The position numbers and the translations under genes were made by a program. The notes under the pieces were generated by a model. The model saw only the letters and a list, made by a program, of their open reading frames with translations, made no database searches and was not told where the DNA came from. A stretch of DNA of 64,000 nt from Streptomyces sp. NBC_00440 (GTDB lineage Bacteria; Actinomycetota; Actinomycetes; Streptomycetales; Streptomycetaceae), in NCBI RefSeq assembly GCF_036014215.1, contig NZ_CP107921.1:6817501-6881500 (forward strand), in the 5' to 3' direction. This document shows, one piece after another, positions 9,247 through 17,205 of this stretch. Position 1 is the first letter of the stretch; each line of letters opens with the position of its first letter.

Positions 9247-9380
9247 GTACACCCTCCTCGCTCTCGGTCCGGATCGATTCTGCCCTCTCTGGAGCTGTCT
9301 CCCTAAGCGGCCGGTACCGGCGGCGCGGTGCGACGTACCAGCAGCCCTTCGCCGCGGCTGTCCATGATGTGGTCGGTGGT

Positions 9381-9410
9381 TTGACCGGGTTCAGCCGTGC
9401 CGGATACGTT
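9381..9410 (+). promoter_or_regulatory. Promoter for a leaderless transcript starting at the 9418 ATG
   Basis: TTGACC (9381-9386), an 18-base spacer and TACGTT (9405-9410). The expected start of transcription, 7-8 bases after the -10, falls on the A of ATG 9418, and there is no ribosome binding site, so the message would be leaderless. Confidence 0.55.
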
Positions 9411-9417
9411 GCGCGCC

Positions 9418-9498
9418 ATGCAGCCTTCCGCACACCTGACGACGCGTGGTCATGTCGACCTGAAGCGTGTGTGCTCCGCGGCGTGTAACCGGGCCTGA
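9418..9498 (+). CDS. Cysteine-containing leader peptide (26 aa)
   Basis: A 26-codon ORF whose middle reads 'LTTRGHVDLKRVCSAAC'. This matches the actinobacterial leader-peptide pattern (T-R-x-H-V-D-L-x-R-V-x-S-x-x-C) found ahead of sulfur-metabolism genes. Cysteines are at residues 19 and 23, near the end, where stalling for lack of Cys-tRNA would be sensed. It appears to sit at the very 5' end of the transcript. A compact hairpin (9622-9638) and then the ROK regulator gene follow. The function (ribosome-mediated attenuation by cysteine supply) is inferred from the pattern and from the sulfonate operon downstream. Confidence 0.6.
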   Translation: MQPSAHLTTRGHVDLKRVCSAACNRA

Positions 9499-9621
9499 AC
9501 GCCCTGGCTGTACGCGCCGCCCGCTGACTTCACCTCCCCGCACCCGTCTCGCCGGGCAGCGCGGCGCCCTTCCCGGAAGAAGCAGAGCTCCACCGGCCCT
9601 CGTCGGCGGCGCCTGCCGTGT

Positions 9622-9638
9622 GGCTCCGCAGCGGAGCC
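9622..9638 (+). other. Hairpin between leader ORF and ROK gene
   Basis: GGCTCCG (9622-9628) pairs with CGGAGCC (9632-9638) around a three-base loop, 34 bases before the ROK start. It could be part of an attenuator or could mask the ROK translation start. Confidence 0.4.
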
Positions 9639-9671
9639 CCGTACTGGAGTGCCACCCCACCGAGCAACGGG

Positions 9672-10961
9672 ATGCCATCCGTGGACCGTCCGCCCGCGCC
9701 CGCCCGCCGCCCCGTCCCTGTCCGCCGTCCCACCCCCGTCCGCCGCTCCGACATACCGGCCGCCGGACCGCAGCGCCGTGCTGCCGGTGCCGCCACCGGC
9801 GCCGTACTCTCCGCGATCCTCGACCACGGTCCGGTCGCCCGCTCCACCGTCGCCCGTCTCACCGGCCTTTCGCCCGCATCGGTCACCGGCCACACCAGGC
9901 AGCTGCTGGCACGCGGGCTGATCCGGGAGGCAGCGGAGACCGCGGGGCCACGCGGTCTGGGTCGGCCGCACATTCCGGTCGAGATCGACACCGGCCAGTG
10001 CCTGGTGGCCGGTGCGCACATCGCCGTGGCGCACTCGACGCTGTCCCTGATGGATCTGCGCGGCCGGATCGTGGCCGAGGACCGGCAGCCGCACCGGGAC
10101 ACGGACCCCCGGCCGGTGCTGCGTGCACTGGCCGCGCGGCTGCCCCGGCTGGTGGCCGCGCACGCCGGCGGCCGCACCGTGCTCGGGCTCGGCGTGGCCA
10201 CCGGGAACCGCGTCGACCCGGCCGCCGGGACGATCGTGCACCATCCCCAACTGGGCTGGCGCGATGTGCCGGTACGCGAGCACCTCGCCGCGGCCACCGG
10301 GCTGCCCGTCCATGTCGACAGCCACGCACGGGCGTTGGCGCGCGCGGAGCAGATGTTCGGTGAGGTGACCACCCGTACCAGCGCGGTCCTGCTCTTCGTC
10401 GGTGCCGTCATCGACGCGGCGTTCACCTCCGCCGGAACCGTCCATCTGGGGCCGCGTGCCGGGGCGGGGAGTGTGGCGCATCTGCCGGTCGGCCCGGACT
10501 GCGGGACCGGTGCCGCAGCGGTCTGCGCGTGTGGCAGGCCGGGCTGCCTCCACTCCATGGCCTCGGAGTCCGCACTGCTGCGCCGGGCCGCCGAACAGGG
10601 CCTGCATGTCAGGGTGTTCAGTGAGCTGCTCGATCTCGCCCTGGCCGGGGAGCCCCGCGCGCGGGAACTCTTCAGGCGCCGGGCACGGTACGTCGGCCGG
10701 GCGGCGGCCCTGCTGCTGGACACCTTCGACCCCGAGATCCTGGTGGTCGCCGAGCCGGGGGCTGCCCGGCTGCCGGAGTGTCTGGCCGTGCTGCGGGCGG
10801 AGGCGGGCGAGCGCTCCCTGGTCTGCGACGACCCCGAACGGGCCGTGGTACCCGGCAGTTTCACCGGATCGGTGCTGGCCACCGCGGGCGGCGCGGTGGC
10901 GCTCGGTGCCCTGTACGCGGACCCGCTCGGCCCCTGGCCCGCGGTGACCGCGGCCTGCTGA
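9672..10961 (+). CDS. ROK family transcriptional regulator
   Basis: About 429 residues: a Pro/Arg-rich N-terminal tail (~1-40), a winged helix (about 45-105: 'ILDHGPVARSTVARLTGLS', 'SVTGHTRQLLARGLIREA') and a ROK domain. The ROK zinc motif is present as 'CACGRPGCLH' (CxCGxxGC). The ATP-binding DxGxT signature of ROK kinases is replaced by 'AHIAVAHSTL', so this is a regulator and not a kinase. ATG 9672 gives the cleanest start, although its ribosome site is weak. Its position between two cysteine-type leaders and ahead of a sulfonate operon suggests a role in sulfur control, which would be unusual for a family that mostly senses sugars. Confidence 0.85.
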   Translation: MPSVDRPPAPARRPVPVRRPTPVRRSDIPAAGPQRRAAGAATGAVLSAILDHGPVARSTVARLTGLSPASVTGHTRQLLARGLIREAAETAGPRGLGRPHIPVEIDTGQCLVAGAHIAVAHSTLSLMDLRGRIVAEDRQPHRDTDPRPVLRALAARLPRLVAAHAGGRTVLGLGVATGNRVDPAAGTIVHHPQLGWRDVPVREHLAAATGLPVHVDSHARALARAEQMFGEVTTRTSAVLLFVGAVIDAAFTSAGTVHLGPRAGAGSVAHLPVGPDCGTGAAAVCACGRPGCLHSMASESALLRRAAEQGLHVRVFSELLDLALAGEPRARELFRRRARYVGRAAALLLDTFDPEILVVAEPGAARLPECLAVLRAEAGERSLVCDDPERAVVPGSFTGSVLATAGGAVALGALYADPLGPWPAVTAAC

Positions 10962-11003
10962 CGCTCCCGGCGGTACACCGAATTAATTCAGAAGGTTGCA
11001 TTG

Positions 11004-11033
11004 TTGACCCGGCGGGAAAGAGGACGCGAGGAT
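11004..11033 (+). promoter_or_regulatory. Promoter for the second leader ORF
   Basis: TTGACC (11004-11009), an 18-base spacer and GAGGAT (11028-11033). Transcription would begin at about 11040, the A of the leader ATG. The -35 and spacing are identical to those before the 9418 leader. A palindrome GAATTAATTC (10980-10989) lies just upstream and could bind an activator. Confidence 0.5.
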
Positions 11034-11039
11034 GGATTC

Positions 11040-11162
11040 ATGACCGGAACGCAGCGGATTTCCCCGTACATGCCCCTCGGGGTGTGCGACTGCTGCGCGG
11101 CTGCGTCGGCCGGCCTCTTCGCCCGCCTTTTCTGTTGTCGCTCGGCTCGGGTGTCCCGATAG
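11040..11162 (+). CDS. Polycysteine leader ORF (40 aa) ahead of the sulfonate operon
   Basis: A 40-codon ORF with five cysteines, clustered as 'VCDCCAAA' (16, 18, 19) and 'LFCCRSAR' (32, 33). It ends 169 bases before the flavin reductase gene, and a terminator-like hairpin follows 43 bases after its stop. Polycysteine leader ORFs on leaderless transcripts are known in mycobacteria as cysteine-responsive attenuators of sulfur genes; the arrangement here is the same in kind. GAGG about 8 bases upstream could also serve as a ribosome site if transcription starts earlier. Confidence 0.6.
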   Translation: MTGTQRISPYMPLGVCDCCAAASAGLFARLFCCRSARVSR

Positions 11163-11205
11163 CCGCTGGGCGTCTCGTCCGCTCCCGTTGAAGAGCGCAC
11201 GTAGT

Positions 11206-11219
11206 CCCCGCTTCCGGGG
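11206..11219 (+). terminator. Candidate attenuator hairpin in the sulfonate operon leader
   Basis: CCCCG, loop CTTC and CGGGG (11206-11219), followed by the T-rich stretch TTCGCATTTTCC. Lying between the polycysteine ORF and the first structural gene, it could be the conditional terminator of the attenuator. Confidence 0.5.
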
Positions 11220-11330
11220 TTCGCATTTTCCGCGATCCCGCGATCCCGCTTTCCTTCTTCCGTTCTTTCCTGCCCTGGGTATGCCGTGTTGATCCGTCAT
11301 GCCTGAGGGCCGATTCCTCCTGGGGAGATC

Positions 11331-11873
11331 ATGACCGTCACCGCCACTCCAGCCGCTCCGTCCCCCGTGCCGTCCGCGCACTCCGCGCCCGGAATTGCTC
11401 CCGGAATCGCTCCCGAGCGGTTCCGGCAGGTGTTCCGCCGTTATCCCGCCGGGGTGGTCGCTGTCACCGCCGACTCCGGCCGGGGGCCGGTCGGGTTCAC
11501 CGCGACCTCACTCACCTCGCTCTCCCTCGAACCGCCGCTGGTGTCCTTCGGTATCGCGGTGACCGCCTCCAGCTGGCCGCACATCGAGCGCGCCACGACC
11601 GCCGTCATCAACTTCCTCAGCTCCGACCAGGAGCCGCTGGCCAGGACGTTCGCGAAGAGCGGCATCGACAGGTTCGCCGCGCCGACCCAGTGGCGGAGGC
11701 TGCCGGGCGGCGAGCCGGTGCTCGGCGGGGTGGCCGGCTGGCTGCGACTCGGCGTCGAGCAGATCGTGCCGGCCGGGGACCACCGGATCGTGGTGGCGCG
11801 GGTCGAGGAGTCCTGGCTCGACGAGAGCCGGGGCCCGCTGGTGTTCCACGACGGCAACTACCTGTCGCTCTGA
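11331..11873 (+). CDS. Flavin reductase family protein (SsuE-like partner)
   Basis: A 180-residue flavin reductase-like (split-barrel) protein that would supply reduced FMN to the two-component monooxygenase encoded downstream. The domain spans about residues 28-180, with 'FRRYPAGVVAVTAD', 'GFTATSLTSLSLEPPLVSFGI', 'INFLSSDQEPLARTFA' and the C-terminal 'PLVFHDGNYLSL' that contacts flavin. The first ~25 residues are a Pro/Ala-rich tail. ATG 11331 follows GGGGAG. It is the first structural gene after the polycysteine leader and is followed by sulfonate ABC transporter genes, so the whole set resembles ssu. Confidence 0.88.
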   Translation: MTVTATPAAPSPVPSAHSAPGIAPGIAPERFRQVFRRYPAGVVAVTADSGRGPVGFTATSLTSLSLEPPLVSFGIAVTASSWPHIERATTAVINFLSSDQEPLARTFAKSGIDRFAAPTQWRRLPGGEPVLGGVAGWLRLGVEQIVPAGDHRIVVARVEESWLDESRGPLVFHDGNYLSL

Positions 11874-11923
11874 ACCCGTTGTCCGTGCCGCCGTCCGCCA
11901 CCGCCCACTGATCAGGAATCACC

Positions 11924-12988
11924 ATGCCAGCTTTTCCGCCATCGGCTCCCGCCGGCCGCAGGTCCTTTCTCGCCCTCATGGGCGGAGCTGCACTCGGCCT
12001 CGCCGGCTGCGCCCCGCAGACCACGACGGCCGCCAGCGGGAAACCGCTCGGAAAACTCCCGTCCGGCGCCCCGCCGCCGGGAACGAAACTCTCGGTGGCC
12101 GTACGGACCACACAACTCCAACTCGCCCCGTCCGGGCTGAAAAAGGATCTGCGGTTCACCGTCTCAGACTGGCCCAATCTGAATGCGGGCCCCGACATCA
12201 TCCAGGGATTCCGCGCCCACTCCATCGACCTCGCGGTCAATGCGGGAATTCCCCCGATCCAGGCCGCCGCGATCGGGGTCGGCGCGCGGATCGTGGCGGT
12301 CCAGGAGCGCAATCACCCGTTGTACGTCTTCGCCACAGCGCCCGGCTCGTCGATCAGGAGGACCGGAGACTTCCGGGGCAGGAAGATCGGCTTCTCGCAG
12401 GGGCAGGCCCAGGGCGTGGTCGTCCTGCGGGCGTTGCAGAAGGCCGGTCTGCGCAACAGCGACGTCACCCTCGTGGCCCTGCCCAGCACCCAGTTCCTGA
12501 CCGCACTCCAGTCCGGGCAGGTCGACGTGGCCCCGCTCGCGGAGCCCACGCTCACCAAGTACCTCGGCCAGTACGCCAAGGACGGCGCCCGGGGCGTGCA
12601 CACCGATGTGGTCGACCTGCTCACCGTTCTCTGGGCGCCGGACGAGGTGCTGGACGACCGGGCCAAGGCCGCCGCTGTCCGTGACTTCATCCCGCTCTGG
12701 GCGCGCGGCCAGGTCTGGGCATGGGAGCACCCCGGCCAGTGGATCGACCGGTACTACGTCAAGGACCAGGGCGTCACGGCGGCGGACGGCAGGCGCATCG
12801 TCGCCTCGCTGGCCAGACCGGTCTTCACGACGAACTGGGACCGGGCGATCGCCTGGGAGCAGGAGACCGCCGACCTGATGGCCTCGGGCGGCTTCGTACC
12901 CCGTCAGGACGTCACCAAGCTGTTCGACCGGCGCTTCGAGCGGCTGGCCGCCGAGGCCGTACCCGCCGCCTACCGGGAGGGATCATGA
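11924..12988 (+). CDS. ssuA: Sulfonate/taurine-type ABC transporter substrate-binding lipoprotein
   Basis: A 354-residue SsuA/NrtA-like periplasmic-binding protein exported as a lipoprotein. 'GRRSFLALMGGAALGLAGC' combines a twin-arginine-like signal with a lipobox whose cysteine is residue 29. The mature part shows 'DIIQGFRAHSIDLAVNAGIPP', 'GRKIGFSQGQAQGVVVLRAL' and 'TQFLTALQSGQVDVAPLAEP', typical of the family. The stop overlaps the permease start by four bases (ATGA). It would bind alkanesulfonates or related organosulfur compounds; the exact ligand is not readable. Confidence 0.9.
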   Translation: MPAFPPSAPAGRRSFLALMGGAALGLAGCAPQTTTAASGKPLGKLPSGAPPPGTKLSVAVRTTQLQLAPSGLKKDLRFTVSDWPNLNAGPDIIQGFRAHSIDLAVNAGIPPIQAAAIGVGARIVAVQERNHPLYVFATAPGSSIRRTGDFRGRKIGFSQGQAQGVVVLRALQKAGLRNSDVTLVALPSTQFLTALQSGQVDVAPLAEPTLTKYLGQYAKDGARGVHTDVVDLLTVLWAPDEVLDDRAKAAAVRDFIPLWARGQVWAWEHPGQWIDRYYVKDQGVTAADGRRIVASLARPVFTTNWDRAIAWEQETADLMASGGFVPRQDVTKLFDRRFERLAAEAVPAAYREGS

Positions 12989-13917
12989 CCGAAGTACTGC
13001 CGAACGCCCGCGTCCGGGAAGCGGCGGACGCAGAGTTGCCGCATCTCGACTCCACGCACGCCGACTCCACGCACGCCGACTCCACGAAAACCGACCCCGC
13101 GCACCCCGAGTTGGCACAGCGGCCTCCCGGCCGTGCCGCCCGCAGGCGGCTGGGGCCCGGGCGGGCCGTGCCCTTCGGCCGGCTGATCGGTCCTGTGCTG
13201 GTGGTCGTCGTCTGGTGGGCCGCGTCGGCTCTCGGCTATCTCGACCCGAGGATCCTCTCGGGGCCCGGCACCGTGCTCTCCACCGCCGGCGATCTGGCCG
13301 CCGACGGACGGCTCCAGGCCAACGTCCTGATCTCGCTCCAGCGTGCCGGGCTCGGTCTCCTCTTCGGAGTGGCGGCCGGTACGGTCCTCGCCGTGGCGGC
13401 CGGGCTGAGCCGCACCGGGGAGTATCTGCTCGACGGCCCGCTCCAGATCAAGCGGGCCATTCCCTCGCTGGCGATGCTGCCGCTGCTGATCCTCTGGCTG
13501 GGCATCGGCGAAGAGATGAAGGTCACCGTCATCGCCCTGGGCGTCGCGGTGACCGTGTACGTCAACACGTACGCCGCGCTGACCGGTATCGACAGCCGGT
13601 ATGTCGAGCTCGCCGAATCCCTCGGGCTCAGCCGCCTCCAGTTCATCCGCAAGGTGGTCGGCCCCGGCTCGCTGCCCGGCTTCTTCGTCGGGCTGCGGCT
13701 GGGTGTGACGGCCTCCTGGCTCGGCCTGATCGTGGTCGAGCAGATCAACGCGACCAGCGGAATCGGCTACATGATGTTCCAGGCCCAGCAGTACGCCCAG
13801 TCCGACGTCATCATCGTCGGTCTGGTGGTCTACGGGATCTTCGGCTTCGCATCGGACGCCCTGGTCCAGACGATCGGAAGGAGGGCGCTGTCGTGGCGAC
13901 GCACCCTGGCGGGCTGA
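12985..13917 (+). CDS. ssuC: Sulfonate-type ABC transporter permease
   Basis: A 310-residue inner-membrane permease with six hydrophobic helices after a ~60-residue hydrophilic N-terminus. The EAA-type loop that contacts the ATPase reads 'ELAESLGLSRLQFIRKVVGPGSLPGFFVGLRLG'-like in position ~205-235. The N-terminal tail contains a short tandem repeat (the pentapeptide DSTHA twice, then DSTKT), encoded by a repeated 15-base unit near 13048-13087, likely a recent slippage product without function. The gene is translationally coupled to the lipoprotein upstream and overlaps the ATPase gene by 25 bases. Confidence 0.9.
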   Translation: MTEVLPNARVREAADAELPHLDSTHADSTHADSTKTDPAHPELAQRPPGRAARRRLGPGRAVPFGRLIGPVLVVVVWWAASALGYLDPRILSGPGTVLSTAGDLAADGRLQANVLISLQRAGLGLLFGVAAGTVLAVAAGLSRTGEYLLDGPLQIKRAIPSLAMLPLLILWLGIGEEMKVTVIALGVAVTVYVNTYAALTGIDSRYVELAESLGLSRLQFIRKVVGPGSLPGFFVGLRLGVTASWLGLIVVEQINATSGIGYMMFQAQQYAQSDVIIVGLVVYGIFGFASDALVQTIGRRALSWRRTLAG

Positions 13918-14648
13918 CCGGTACGCCTCCGGCGGCCGTACGGATGACGAAGCTGGTGCGCCGATTCGGCGACCGGACCGTCCTGCACGAGCTCGATCTG
14001 ACGCTGGCCCGGGGCGAGTTCACCGCCCTGCTCGGCCGCAGCGGCTCGGGCAAGTCCACCCTGCTGCGGGCCGTGGCCGGCCTCGACCACGCGGTCGACG
14101 GCTCAGGCGGGCTGAGCGTCCCCGAGCGGGTGTCGCTCTCCTTCCAGGACTCCCGGCTGCTGCCCTGGCTGCGCCTCCTGGACAACGTGGTGCTCGGGGT
14201 ACGCGGTCCCGGCGCCCGGGAGCGCGGGCTGACCGCGCTCGACGAGGTCGGCCTGGCGGGCCGTGAGCGGTCCTGGCCGCACGAACTCTCCGGTGGCGAG
14301 CAGCAGCGGGCCGCGCTCGCCCGCGCCCTGGTCCGCGATCCCGAACTGCTGCTGGCCGACGAGCCGTTCGGCGCGCTGGACGCGCTCACCCGGCTCAGGA
14401 TGCACGGGCTGCTGCGCGAGCTGTACGAACGCCACCGGCCCGCCGTGCTGCTCGTGACCCACGATGTCGACGAGGCGGTCGAACTCGCCGACCGGGTGCT
14501 GGTCCTGGAGGGCGGCCGGATCTCCCTCGACCTGACGATCGGCCTCGACGCACCCAGGAGCCGGCGCGATCCCCGGTTCCAGGAGTACCGGGACACCCTG
14601 CTCACCGCCCTCGGCGTGACAGAACCCCAGCTTCAGCCCCAGCCGTAA
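13893..14648 (+). CDS. ssuB: Sulfonate-type ABC transporter ATPase
   Basis: A 251-residue ABC ATPase: Walker A 'GRSGSGKST' (~46-54), Q-loop 'SFQDSRLLPW', signature 'LSGGEQQR', Walker B 'LLLADEP' and the H-loop 'VTHDVDEAV'. The 'SRLLPWLR' Q-loop is typical of the nitrate/sulfonate/taurine subfamily. I chose GTG 13893 because GAAGGAGGG sits seven bases upstream. This start lies inside the permease gene, so the two are translationally linked. The open frame continues upstream to 13215, but that part is only the shadow of the permease gene. Confidence 0.9.
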   Translation: MATHPGGLTGTPPAAVRMTKLVRRFGDRTVLHELDLTLARGEFTALLGRSGSGKSTLLRAVAGLDHAVDGSGGLSVPERVSLSFQDSRLLPWLRLLDNVVLGVRGPGARERGLTALDEVGLAGRERSWPHELSGGEQQRAALARALVRDPELLLADEPFGALDALTRLRMHGLLRELYERHRPAVLLVTHDVDEAVELADRVLVLEGGRISLDLTIGLDAPRSRRDPRFQEYRDTLLTALGVTEPQLQPQP

Positions 14649-14771
14649 CCCCCGCCCCGGCCCTTCCGAGCACCTGTCCGAGTGTCAGGGGCGCCCCTGC
14701 GCAAGCGCCCCACGCGCGAACACACCCGCGTACCTCTACACCCGCGAACCATCCGAGGAGACGACACCGTC

Positions 14772-16178
14772 ATGCCACGCACCCCCGGCGCCACCCCCGG
14801 CCGCGCCCCGCTGCATCTCAACGCGTTCCTGATGTCCACCGGCCATCACGAGGCGTCCTGGCGGCTCGCCGAGAGCCCGGCGCGCGCCAACTCCGACATC
14901 GAGCACTACAAGAACCTCGCCAGGATCGCCGAGCGCGGCAGACTCGACTCGCTGTTCCTCGCCGACAGCCCGGTCCTGATGGGCGACCCGGGCAGGCGGC
15001 CCTCGGCCAAGCTGGAGCCCACCGTCCTGCTCACCGCGCTGGCGGGCGCCACCGAGCACATCGGACTCATCGCCACGGCTTCCACCAGCTACAACGAGCC
15101 GTACAACCTGGCCCGCAGGTTCGCCTCGCTCGACCATGTCTCCGGGGGCCGGGCCGGCTGGAACATCGTCACGACCGCGGGCGCCGACGCGGCCCGTAAC
15201 TTCGGCCTCGACGACACTCCGCTGCACCGCGACCGGTACCGCAGGGCCGCCGAGTTCGTCGAGGTGTCCACCAAACTGTGGGACAGCTGGGCCGACGACG
15301 CCGTGGTCGCCGACAAGGAGCGCGGGGTGCACGCGCTGGCGGACCGCGTACGCCGGATCGACCACAGCGGCCCGTACTTCCGCGTCGACGGACCGCTGAA
15401 CGTCCAGCGTCCGCCGCAGGGTTATCCGCTGCTGGTGCAGGCGGGCTCCAGCGAGGACGGCAAGGACTTCGCCGCCCGCTACGCGGAGGCGGTGTTCACC
15501 GCCCAGCAGACACTGGAGGAGGGCATCGCCTTCTACCAGGACGTCAAACGGCGCGCGCAGGCCGTCGGCCGTGACCCCGGCGGCATCAAGATCCTGCCGG
15601 GGATCGTCCCGGTCATCGGCGACACCGAGGCCGAAGCGCGTGAACTGGACGCCGAACTGGACCGGTTGATCGTGCCCGAGTACGCCAAGCGGCAGCTGGC
15701 CGAGCGGCTGAGGATCGCCCCGGACGACCTGGCGCTCGACGAGGAACTGCCCGATGACATCCCCACCGAGGACGAGATCGAGGGGGCGAAGAGCCGGTAC
15801 ACCCTCGTCGTGGAGCTGGCCCGGCGCGAGCGGCTGACCGTGCGGCAGCTCATCGGACGGCTGGGCGGCGGCCGCGGCCACCGTACCTTCGCGGGGACGG
15901 CGGAGCAGGTGGCCGACACCATCGAGCACTGGTACGACAGCGGAGCGGCCGACGGGTTCAACATCATGCCCGCCGTGCTGCCCTCCGGCCTTGAGACCTT
16001 CGTGGACCGGGTGGTGCCGATCCTCCAGGAGCGCGGACTGTTCCGCACCGAGTACACGGGGCGAACGCTGCGCGAGCACTACGGCCTGCCGCGCCCCGCC
16101 AACCAGCTGTTCGACCCTCCCGCCGGGAGCGGCGGACAGACACCTGTGGGCCGGCCCGTGCCTGCGCGGGCACGGTGA
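14772..16178 (+). CDS. LLM class flavin-dependent monooxygenase (NtaA/SnaA/DszA family)
   Basis: A 468-residue FMNH2-dependent monooxygenase with the TIM-barrel fold of NtaA/SnaA/DszA enzymes. Markers are 'DSLFLADSPV', 'TSTSYNEPYNLARRFASLDH', 'SGGRAGWNIVTT', 'RYRRAAEFVEV' and 'HRTFAGTAEQVADTIEHWY'. Family members oxidise sulfones, sulfonates, EDTA/NTA or polyketide intermediates with reduced flavin from a separate reductase, encoded here by the first gene of the operon. With the sulfonate-type transporter this suggests cleavage of an imported organosulfur compound to sulfite. ATG 14772 follows GAGGAG by 11 bases. The end is 13 bases from the convergent hydroxylase gene. Confidence 0.9.
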   Translation: MPRTPGATPGRAPLHLNAFLMSTGHHEASWRLAESPARANSDIEHYKNLARIAERGRLDSLFLADSPVLMGDPGRRPSAKLEPTVLLTALAGATEHIGLIATASTSYNEPYNLARRFASLDHVSGGRAGWNIVTTAGADAARNFGLDDTPLHRDRYRRAAEFVEVSTKLWDSWADDAVVADKERGVHALADRVRRIDHSGPYFRVDGPLNVQRPPQGYPLLVQAGSSEDGKDFAARYAEAVFTAQQTLEEGIAFYQDVKRRAQAVGRDPGGIKILPGIVPVIGDTEAEARELDAELDRLIVPEYAKRQLAERLRIAPDDLALDEELPDDIPTEDEIEGAKSRYTLVVELARRERLTVRQLIGRLGGGRGHRTFAGTAEQVADTIEHWYDSGAADGFNIMPAVLPSGLETFVDRVVPILQERGLFRTEYTGRTLREHYGLPRPANQLFDPPAGSGGQTPVGRPVPARAR

Positions 16179-16191
16179 GGCGCCGGCGCGG

Positions 16192-17205
16192 CTACTGAAG
16201 TGCGTGGACGGCCGCCGTGAAGACGGCGGGCAGCCGGGCGGCCGCCGGTACGACGAGGCCGGCGGTCCGCGGGCTGCCGCTGAAGGACAGGAGGGCGCCG
16301 GTCAGCAGCCGGTGACGGCGGGTCAGACGCTGCCAGGCGCCCTCGTAGTCGGCGGGCCGGCCGGCGGCCAGACAGCGCACCGCCGCCCCGGCGCTCGCCA
16401 GGGCCAGGGCGATGCCCTCGCCGGTGAGGGCATCGACGTACCCCGCCGCGTCCCCGACGAGCAGGACCCGCCCGGCGACCCGGCGCCGTACCCGCTGACG
16501 GAGCGGTCCCGCCCCGCGCACGGTGCTCGCGTGCGGCCCGCGCAACGCCGCGTGGAGCGCCGGGAACCCGGCCAGGTGTTCGTCGTAGCCGCGACGGCTG
16601 CGGCTGAGCACCGCGACCCCGACCAACTCCTCGCCGACGGGGGTCACATACGCCTCCCCGTACGCGGACCAGTGCACCTCCACGAAGTCGGTCCACGGAG
16701 CGCACCGGTAGTGGCGGCGCAGCCCGTACCGGCCGGGGGAGCGGCCGGGCAGATCGAGCCCCAGACCGCGCCGCAGCGGTGAGTGCAGGCCGTCGGCGGC
16801 CACCAGCCAGCGCGCGGTGAGCCCGGCCGCGCTGACGCTGTCGGTGCGCTGGCGCACTTCGCCGACCTTGCCCGTGACCATCCGTACGCCCAGCTCGCGG
16901 GCGCGCTCGTGCAGCGCGGCGTGCAGCACCGTACGGCGGATCCCGAGGCCGGTACCGCCCCGGAACGCCGCCTCGACGCTGCGACGGCCGTCGAGATAGC
17001 GGATGCCGCGCAGGTCCCGCCCCTCCGCTTCCACCCCCAGCGCACGCAGCGCGGCGACACCGCCGGGCATGACTCCCTCACCGCAGGCCTTGTCCACCGG
17101 CGAGGTCCTGGGCTCCACGACGACCGCCTCAAGACCGGCCAGCGCGGCGTGGACGGCGGTGGCGAGCCCGGCGGGACCGCCGCCCGCCACCAGTACGTCG
17201 ATCAC
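16192..17205 (-). CDS. FAD-dependent hydroxylase (SrsC/AgqC-like)
   Basis: A 337-residue group A-type flavoprotein: dinucleotide motif 'VAGGGPAGLATAVHAA' (~6-21), 'KACGEGVMPGGVAAL' near 40, the DG motif 'VAADGLHSPLRRGLG' (~137-152) and the GD motif 'LLVGDAAGYVDALTGEGI' (~265-282). Sequence style also resembles geranylgeranyl reductases. It is last in the operon type III PKS, ICMT-like methyltransferase, hydroxylase, the order of srsABC for phenolic lipids in S. griseus and agqABC in Actinoplanes, where this enzyme hydroxylates the alkylresorcinol ring to a (hydro)quinone. It overlaps the methyltransferase gene by four bases. Confidence 0.85.
   Translation of the reverse strand: MIDVLVAGGGPAGLATAVHAALAGLEAVVVEPRTSPVDKACGEGVMPGGVAALRALGVEAEGRDLRGIRYLDGRRSVEAAFRGGTGLGIRRTVLHAALHERARELGVRMVTGKVGEVRQRTDSVSAAGLTARWLVAADGLHSPLRRGLGLDLPGRSPGRYGLRRHYRCAPWTDFVEVHWSAYGEAYVTPVGEELVGVAVLSRSRRGYDEHLAGFPALHAALRGPHASTVRGAGPLRQRVRRRVAGRVLLVGDAAGYVDALTGEGIALALASAGAAVRCLAAGRPADYEGAWQRLTRRHRLLTGALLSFSGSPRTAGLVVPAAARLPAVFTAAVHALQ

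Noticed and set aside
9672..10961. ROK glucokinase
   Set aside because: It has an N-terminal winged helix and the ATP-binding DxGxT signature is missing.
13215..13892. Upstream part of the frame containing the sulfonate ATPase
   Set aside because: It overlaps the permease gene in another frame and lacks homology; GTG 13893 has an excellent ribosome site.
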